Positions 35,032 to 40,071 of a stretch of 40,071 nt of DNA are shown here, piece by piece. This stretch comes from an uncultured Pelagibacteraceae bacterium (GTDB taxonomy: Bacteria; Pseudomonadota; Alphaproteobacteria; Pelagibacterales; Pelagibacteraceae), in assembly GCA_902514605.1 (NCBI GenBank), contig CABXRL010000007.1, positions 1 to 40,071 of the forward strand, given 5' to 3'. Both the position numbers and the translations under genes were made by a program. The notes beneath the pieces are model-generated. The model was given only the letters and a program-made list of their open reading frames with translations, did no database searches and was not told where the DNA came from. Position 1 is the stretch's first letter. Each line of letters opens with the position of its first letter.

Positions 35032-35194
35032 TCAACCACTTAATTATCAAATTTTCTCAAATAAAAGCTCAAGTATTTCTTGACATATATTACCAATAAT
35101 GGGCTTTTTAGTAAAAAAAATAAAAAAATATTGTTGCAGTAGCTATCAAAAACTAGTTGAATTAAGTATTAATAAAAAATTAAGAGGGGTCTTA

Positions 35195-35566
35195 ATGGAA
35201 GATAATTTTAATAAGCATTTAGGTAATAAACTTAAGCTAAGACGTTTAGCGTTAGGTTTAACACAAACAAAAGTAGCAAAAGCTATAAACGTCACCTTCC
35301 AGCAAATACAAAAATACGAGAAGGGCACAAATGGAGTAAGCTCTATAAGATTATTGCAACTTTCAAACTATTTGAAAGTTCCGATTAATTATTTCTATGA
35401 GGACTTTTCAGAATACTTGCTAAATTTACAAAAATCTCAGGAAGGGCATCTTAATGTAAATTATAATTTTTTATCAAAAGTGTATTCAGAATTAACAACA
35501 GATCAAAAAATTAAATTTAATAAATCTCTTCAAGGAGTTAATCAAACAGTTACGAAAATTGGTTAA
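35195..35566 (+). CDS. XRE-family helix-turn-helix transcriptional regulator
   Basis: This is a Cro/C1-type regulator of ~123 aa. The HTH lies at residues ~8-65 from this start (LGNKLKLRRLALGLTQTKVAKAINVTFQQIQKYEKGTNGV), with KVPINYFYED after it, a pattern common in alphaproteobacterial regulators of this class. I prefer the ATG at 35195 because AAGAGGGG stands 5 bases before it, a strong ribosome site. The track start at 35099 adds a 32-residue tail outside the domain. Upstream, TTGACA at 35080-35085 is a perfect -35 hexamer, though I see no good -10 at the usual distance. An 8-bp palindrome AACTAGTT (35150-35157) may be an operator. The target genes are unknown. The stop is 3 bases from the opposite-strand tRNA-Asn. 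Confidence 0.85.
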   Translation: MEDNFNKHLGNKLKLRRLALGLTQTKVAKAINVTFQQIQKYEKGTNGVSSIRLLQLSNYLKVPINYFYEDFSEYLLNLQKSQEGHLNVNYNFLSKVYSELTTDQKIKFNKSLQGVNQTVTKIG

Positions 35567-35569
35567 ATT

Positions 35570-35645
35570 TGGCTCCTCGGGCAGGACTCGAACCTGCGAC
35601 CAATTGATTAACAGTCAACTGCTCTACCAACTGAGCTACCGAGGA
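35570..35645 (-). tRNA. tRNA-Asn (anticodon GTT)
   Basis: Read on the minus strand: acceptor TCCTCGG/CCGAGGA, D-arm GCTC...GAGC, anticodon loop CTGTTAA with GTT, T-arm GCAGG/CCTGC with TTCGAGT, discriminator G and encoded CCA, 76 nt. It lies 49 bases downstream of tRNA-Cys on the same strand, so the two are probably co-transcribed. Confidence 0.97.
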
Positions 35646-35694
35646 ATATTAAAGACACAACTTACTTTTTTTTTTTACTAAAACAAGATTTTTT

Positions 35695-35768
35695 TGGAGG
35701 CAACGCCCGGAATCGAACCGGGATACAAGGATTTGCAATCCTCTGCGTAACCATTCCGCCACGTTGCC
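35695..35768 (-). tRNA. tRNA-Cys (anticodon GCA)
   Basis: Read on the minus strand: acceptor GGCAACG/CGTTGCC, anticodon loop with GCA (GGATTGCAAATCC), T-arm CCCGG/CCGGG with TTCGATT, discriminator T and encoded CCA, 74 nt. It is the upstream member of a Cys-Asn pair; the promoter must lie in the 120 bases shared with divergent valS. Confidence 0.97.
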
Positions 35769-35888
35769 ATGTGTTTTAGTAGATAGCTACAAGTTGTTTT
35801 ATATAAAATATCTGTGATTAGTCTATTAAATAACGTTTTAATTTGATTATTGTTAATTTAGATTATTAAATTATAAAATACTTAACTC
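35769..35888 (+). promoter_or_regulatory. valS/tRNA-Cys divergent intergenic region
   Basis: This is a 120-bp AT-rich gap. A plus-strand promoter candidate is TTGTTA (35850-35855) with TATAAA 16 bases on (35872-35877), ending 11 bases before the valS ATG. The mRNA leader would be only a few bases, and no Shine-Dalgarno sequence is seen. No T-box or other riboswitch-like structure is visible. The tRNA promoter on the other strand could not be fixed by eye. Confidence 0.4.
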
Positions 35889-38516
35889 ATGAATAGTGAT
35901 AAATATATACATTCTGAAGTAGAAGATAATATTTATTCTTATTGGGAAAAAAATAAATTATTTAAACCTAAGAAAAATTCAAAAAAATATTCAATTGTCA
36001 TTCCACCGCCTAATGTTACTGGAAGTTTACATATGGGGCATGCTCTTAATAACTCAATTCAGGATCTTTTAGTTCGTTATTATCGAATGAATAATTATGA
36101 GACTTTATGGCAACCAGGAACCGATCACGCTGGAATAGCCACTCAAGCACTTGTTGAAAAACAACTTGAAAAGGATAATTTAAATAAAAATGATTTAGGT
36201 AGAGAAAAATTTATAGAAAAGGTTTGGGAATGGAAAAATCAGTATGGTGACATTATTATAAATCAACTAAAGAAATTAGGATGTTCATGTGACTGGTCCA
36301 GAAACGCGTTCACAATGGATGAAAATTTATCAAAATCAGTCATTAAAGTTTTTGTCGAACTACATAAAAAAAAATTAATTTATAAAGCAGAAAAATTAGT
36401 CAATTGGGATACAGTTTTAAAAACAGCAATATCAGATTTAGAGGTCGATCAAAGAGAAATGAACTCTAAGATTTACTATATTAGATACCCAATCGATAAA
36501 TCTTCTGATTTTATAACTATTGCAACCACAAGACCTGAAACAATGCTTGGAGATACAGCTATTGCTGTCAACCCAAAAGACAAAAGATTTAAAAAATATG
36601 TGGGCAAAACTGTCACAATCCCAATAGTAGGAAGAAAGATAAAAATCATTAAAGATAATTATGCAGATCCTGAACAAGGAACTGGTGCATTAAAGATTAC
36701 ACCAGCTCATGATTTTAATGACTATGATGTTGGTCAAAGAAATAAACTAGATATAATAAATGTATTTACTGAAGATGGTAATATAAACAATAATGCTCCA
36801 GATGGTTACGTTGGATTAAATAGATTTGAAGCACGTAAAAAAATTTTAAATGAATTAAAAGAAAAAGATTTTTTTGTTAAAGAACAAAATATTAAAAATA
36901 AAGTACCATATGGCGATAGATCAAATTCTATTATCGAACCTTTTTTAACTGAGCAATGGTTTGTAAATGCAAAAAAATTATCTACCAAAGCAAAACAAAT
37001 AGTTAAATTAAAGAAAACAAGTTTCTTTCCGGAGAATTGGTCAAAAACTTATTTTCAATGGATGAATAATATTGAACCATGGTGTATTTCTAGACAACTT
37101 TGGTGGGGTCATCAAATACCTGCTTGGTATGGTCCTGATAAAAAAATCTTTGTTGCAGCAAATGAAGCTATTGCAAAAAAACAAGCAAAAAAATTTTATA
37201 AAAAAAATGTTAAAATTATCAGAGATCCTGATGTTTTAGACACATGGTTTTCATCCGGATTATGGCCTTTTGCAACTTTGGGCTGGCCTGATAAAAAAGA
37301 ATTCGTTAAAAAATTTTATCCAACAACTGTTTTAGTAACTGGTTTTGATATTATTTTCTTTTGGGTTGCTAGAATGATGATGTTTGGCATGGAATTTTTA
37401 AACAAAGAACCATTTAAAGATATTTACGTTCATGCTTTAGTTAGAGATGAAAAAGGACAAAAAATGTCTAAGTCAAAAGGCAATGTAATTGATCCATTAG
37501 ATTTAATTGAAAAGTATAGTGCTGATGCTTTAAGATTTACTCTTCTTTCAATGGCATCACCAGGAACAGATGTTAAACTTTCAGAGGATAGAGTTAAGGG
37601 GTATAGGAATTTTTTAAATAAATTATGGAATGCTAATAATTTTTTAATTACTAATAAATGTGATTTTAACAAAACTGGTAAAATTCCCAAAACTACATTA
37701 AATATAAATAAGTGGATTTATTCAGAATTAATTCAAACCAAAGATAAAATTGAGAAAAATCTTAAAAATTATCGATTTGATGAAGCAGCCAAAAATGCTT
37801 ACCAGTTCGCTTGGCATTCTTATTGCGACTGGTACATTGAGCTTTCAAAAACTATTCTGTTTTCAAACGATGAAAAATCTAAAAAAGAAGTAAAAGAAGT
37901 ATCAGCTTATATTTTTAAACAAATACTTGTTATTCTTCATCCATTTATTCCATTTGTTACTGAGAAAATCTGGTTAAAAAATAAATTTGATAAATCAAAT
38001 AAGAATTTTCTAATGTACACTAATTGGCCATTAGGAAAAGCCAGGAAAGATCAATCTATGAAAGATGTAGAAAGTATAATTAATGTAATTTCTGAGCTTA
38101 GATCCTTTAAAAATGAATTAAATGTGAGCCCAGGTTCATTTATTGATATTTCTATTAATAAAATTGCTAAAAAAAACAAAACATTAATGACCAATAATGA
38201 AATTATTCTCAAAAAACTTGGTCGTATCAATAATTTCTATAATAAAGACCAAGAAAAACCTTCAGCTACATTGGTTATATCTGGCGACCTATTTAAGATC
38301 TATTTTGATGAAAGTGTAGATTTAAATCTAATAAAAGAAAACTTAGTTAAAAGACAGAACAAATATCAAGAGGAAATGGACAAAATATCTCAACGATTAT
38401 CCAACAAAGGATTTACCGATAGAGCTCCAAAAAATATTGTTGAACAAGAAAAAACTAACTATAGTAATCTAAAAAATGATATCAAAAAAATATCATTAAC
38501 AATTGAAAGTTTATAA
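35889..38516 (+). CDS. valS: Valyl-tRNA synthetase
   Basis: ValS is a class I synthetase that charges tRNA-Val. The HIGH motif is [18 protein letters not shown] (residues ~38-55), followed by [13 protein letters not shown]. The editing domain (CP1) has [18 protein letters not shown] and [10 protein letters not shown]. The [18 protein letters not shown] and [16 protein letters not shown] segments lead to [12 protein letters not shown]. The anticodon-binding domain and the C-terminal coiled-coil arm ([23 protein letters not shown]) end the protein. The length of 875 aa is normal. Its stop shares a base with the ilvD start. Confidence 0.97.
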   Translation: MNSDKYIHSEVEDNIYSYWEKNKLFKPKKNSKKYSIVIPPPNVTGSLHMGHALNNSIQDLLVRYYRMNNYETLWQPGTDHAGIATQALVEKQLEKDNLNKNDLGREKFIEKVWEWKNQYGDIIINQLKKLGCSCDWSRNAFTMDENLSKSVIKVFVELHKKKLIYKAEKLVNWDTVLKTAISDLEVDQREMNSKIYYIRYPIDKSSDFITIATTRPETMLGDTAIAVNPKDKRFKKYVGKTVTIPIVGRKIKIIKDNYADPEQGTGALKITPAHDFNDYDVGQRNKLDIINVFTEDGNINNNAPDGYVGLNRFEARKKILNELKEKDFFVKEQNIKNKVPYGDRSNSIIEPFLTEQWFVNAKKLSTKAKQIVKLKKTSFFPENWSKTYFQWMNNIEPWCISRQLWWGHQIPAWYGPDKKIFVAANEAIAKKQAKKFYKKNVKIIRDPDVLDTWFSSGLWPFATLGWPDKKEFVKKFYPTTVLVTGFDIIFFWVARMMMFGMEFLNKEPFKDIYVHALVRDEKGQKMSKSKGNVIDPLDLIEKYSADALRFTLLSMASPGTDVKLSEDRVKGYRNFLNKLWNANNFLITNKCDFNKTGKIPKTTLNINKWIYSELIQTKDKIEKNLKNYRFDEAAKNAYQFAWHSYCDWYIELSKTILFSNDEKSKKEVKEVSAYIFKQILVILHPFIPFVTEKIWLKNKFDKSNKNFLMYTNWPLGKARKDQSMKDVESIINVISELRSFKNELNVSPGSFIDISINKIAKKNKTLMTNNEIILKKLGRINNFYNKDQEKPSATLVISGDLFKIYFDESVDLNLIKENLVKRQNKYQEEMDKISQRLSNKGFTDRAPKNIVEQEKTNYSNLKNDIKKISLTIESL

Positions 38517-40071
38517 TGCGGAAGTTTAATAAAAAGAAGTTACCTAGTAGACACACATCATTAGGTGCTGATAGAGCGCCACATAGATCATTTTATTATG
38601 CAATGGGTGAAACTGAGAAAGATGTTTCAAAACCATTTGTCGGTGTTGTATCAACATGGAATGAGGCAGCTCCGTGTAATATTGCTCTTATGAGACAAGC
38701 ACAATCGGTTAAGAAGGGCGTTAGAGCTTTTGGAGGAACACCAAGAGAATTTTGTACAATTACTGTTACTGATGGTATTGCTATGGGCCATGAAGGAATG
38801 AAATCTTCATTAATCTCTAGAGAAGTAATAGCAGATAGTGCGGAATTAACTGTAAGAGGTCATTGTTATGATGCATTAGTAGGTATCGCAGGTTGTGATA
38901 AATCTCTACCAGGTTTAATGATGTCCATGGTTCGATTAAATGTTCCAAGTGTTTTTATTTATGGAGGATCAATACTACCAGGTAGATATAAAGGTAAAGA
39001 TGTAACTGTTGTAGATGTATTCGAAGCAGTTGGAAAACATTCATCAGGGCAAATGTCAGCAAAAGAATTAAGAAAATTAGAATTAGTTGCATGTCCAAGT
39101 GCAGGTGCCTGTGGTGGTCAATTTACTGCAAATACGATGGCCTGTGTATCAGAAGCAATTGGTTTAGCTTTACCTTATTCAGCAGGGACACCAGCTCCTT
39201 ATGAAGAAAGAGATAAGTATGCAAAGTTAAGTGGTAAAATGGTAATGGAATTATTAGCTAAAAAAATTAAACCAAGAGATATTGTTACAAAAAAAGCTTT
39301 AGAAAATGCTGCAACAATTGTTGCTGCAACTGGCGGCTCAACTAATGCAGCTTTACACTTACCTGCAATTGCAAATGAAGCAGGAATTAAATTTGATTTA
39401 ATGGATGTTGCAAAAATATTTAAAAAAACTCCTTATCTTGCCGATTTAAAACCAGGCGGAAAATATGTTGCAAAAGACATGTGGTTAGCTGGTGGTGTAC
39501 CAATGTTATTAAAAACTCTTTACGATGGTGGTTATATTCATGGTGATTGTTTGACAGTTACTGGAAAGACTATGAAAGAAAATTTAAATGGGATTAAGTT
39601 TAATCCAAAACAAAAAGTTTTGAGAGCTTATGACAGACCTTTATCACCAGATGGAGGTGTTGTTGGACTTAAAGGTAATTTAGCTCCAGATGGAGGAATT
39701 GTAAAAATTGCAGGATTAAAAAAATTACAGTTTACTGGAAGAGCAAGATGTTTTGATAATGAGGAAAGTGCAATGAAAGCAGTTCAAAGTAAAAAATATA
39801 AAGATGGAGACGTAATTATTATTAGATACGAAGGACCAGTAGGAGGACCAGGTATGAGAGAAATGCTTTCTACAACAGGTGCAATTTATGGACAAGGTAA
39901 AGGTGAGAAGGTTGCTTTAATAACTGATGGGAGATTTTCAGGAGCGACTAGAGGTTTTTGTGTGGGTCATGTAGGCCCAGAGGCTGCTTTGGGTGGACCA
40001 ATAGCCTTACTGCGCAACGGAGATCTAATAGATATTGATGCTAAGAGAGGAACAATAAATGTTCGATTATC
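38516..40071 (+). CDS. ilvD: Dihydroxy-acid dehydratase (3' end beyond window)
   Basis: IlvD dehydrates dihydroxy-acids in valine, isoleucine and (indirectly) leucine synthesis. The gene is missing from the ORF track because it runs off the right edge. The frame is open for 518 codons from the ATG at 38516 ([22 protein letters not shown]). Three conserved cysteines fit the [2Fe-2S] ligands: Cys54 ([10 protein letters not shown]), Cys127 ([11 protein letters not shown]) and Cys199 ([14 protein letters not shown]). The segments [28 protein letters not shown] and [24 protein letters not shown] are also family signatures. Roughly 50-90 residues are missing. It overlaps the valS stop by one base (TAATG). 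Confidence 0.95.
   Translation, partial: MRKFNKKKLPSRHTSLGADRAPHRSFYYAMGETEKDVSKPFVGVVSTWNEAAPCNIALMRQAQSVKKGVRAFGGTPREFCTITVTDGIAMGHEGMKSSLISREVIADSAELTVRGHCYDALVGIAGCDKSLPGLMMSMVRLNVPSVFIYGGSILPGRYKGKDVTVVDVFEAVGKHSSGQMSAKELRKLELVACPSAGACGGQFTANTMACVSEAIGLALPYSAGTPAPYEERDKYAKLSGKMVMELLAKKIKPRDIVTKKALENAATIVAATGGSTNAALHLPAIANEAGIKFDLMDVAKIFKKTPYLADLKPGGKYVAKDMWLAGGVPMLLKTLYDGGYIHGDCLTVTGKTMKENLNGIKFNPKQKVLRAYDRPLSPDGGVVGLKGNLAPDGGIVKIAGLKKLQFTGRARCFDNEESAMKAVQSKKYKDGDVIIIRYEGPVGGPGMREMLSTTGAIYGQGKGEKVALITDGRFSGATRGFCVGHVGPEAALGGPIALLRNGDLIDIDAKRGTINVRL

Noticed and set aside
35099-35194. 32-residue N-terminal extension of the XRE regulator, with two adjacent Cys
   Set aside because: The downstream ATG has a strong Shine-Dalgarno sequence and gives the usual family N-terminus; the extension is probably leader sequence.
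30326-36000. Possible genomic island around the three tRNA genes
   Set aside because: All genes between are ordinary for the clade, with no mobility genes, no composition break beyond expression-linked codon use, and tRNAs are intact.

Overview
The window is a stretch of a very AT-rich, tightly packed alphaproteobacterial chromosome. It most resembles the streamlined marine SAR11 clade (Pelagibacterales). The evidence is the low GC by eye, an ispD-ispF fusion, an ntrY-ntrX pair, an alphaproteobacterial SOS box (GTTC-N7-GTTC) before lexA, a general L-amino-acid ABC transporter, gene spacings of a few bases, and many stop/start overlaps. The clade is inferred from gene content and composition; no database search was run. 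There are no insertion sequences, CRISPR arrays, phage genes or rRNA, and no gene-free stretch longer than about 300 bases. The largest gaps are near 160 bp.

Layout. (1) 1-8417, plus strand: envelope and lipid A block, cdsA(3' end)-dxr-bamA-skp-fabZ-lpxD-lpxA-lpxI-lpxB. lpxA carries an in-frame TAA that removes its last ~36 codons. (2) 8397-15804, minus strand: SurA_N/PpiD-like protein, trpE-trpG-trpD-trpC, lexA with its own SOS box, and gltX. (3) 15860-22319, plus strand: tpiA-secG-pyrG-kdsA-eno-ftsB-lipA-coq10/ratA-like, almost without spacers. (4) 22296-24359, minus strand: pncC(cinA C-terminal)-pgpA-ispDF. (5) 24386-30325, plus strand: ntrY-ntrX-trkA-trkH, then tRNA-Arg(TCT). (6) 30586-35031, plus strand: amino-acid ABC transporter (binding protein, intrinsic terminator, two permeases, ATPase), then an XRE-family regulator. 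(7) tRNA-Asn(GTT) and tRNA-Cys(GCA) on the minus strand, then valS and an ilvD that runs off the right edge (it is absent from the supplied ORF track).

How the genes work together. Blocks 1, 3 and 4 supply lipid A (fabZ, lpxD, lpxA, lpxI, lpxB, kdsA), isoprenoid precursors (dxr, ispDF), phospholipids (cdsA, pgpA) and outer-membrane protein assembly (bamA, skp, PpiD-like). The trp genes, eno, tpiA, pyrG and lipA are central metabolism. ntrYX and trkAH are a membrane two-component system and K+ uptake. The aap-like operon imports amino acids. valS-ilvD joins valine charging to branched-chain amino-acid synthesis.

What stands out. From memory of gene orders such as Sinorhizobium meliloti, blocks 1-5 follow an old alphaproteobacterial gene order from which modules have been removed: rseP, gltA, comEC, moaC/moeA, pdhABC-lpd, dusB-ntrBC. 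Other notable points are the lpxA nonsense codon, a swapped fabZ/lpxD order, an NtrX with an altered Walker B and no GAFTGA loop, a PpiD-like protein without a visible parvulin domain, and an 18-bp perfect palindrome before the amino-acid binding protein gene. I found no clearly new multi-gene system; this is mostly a housekeeping region.
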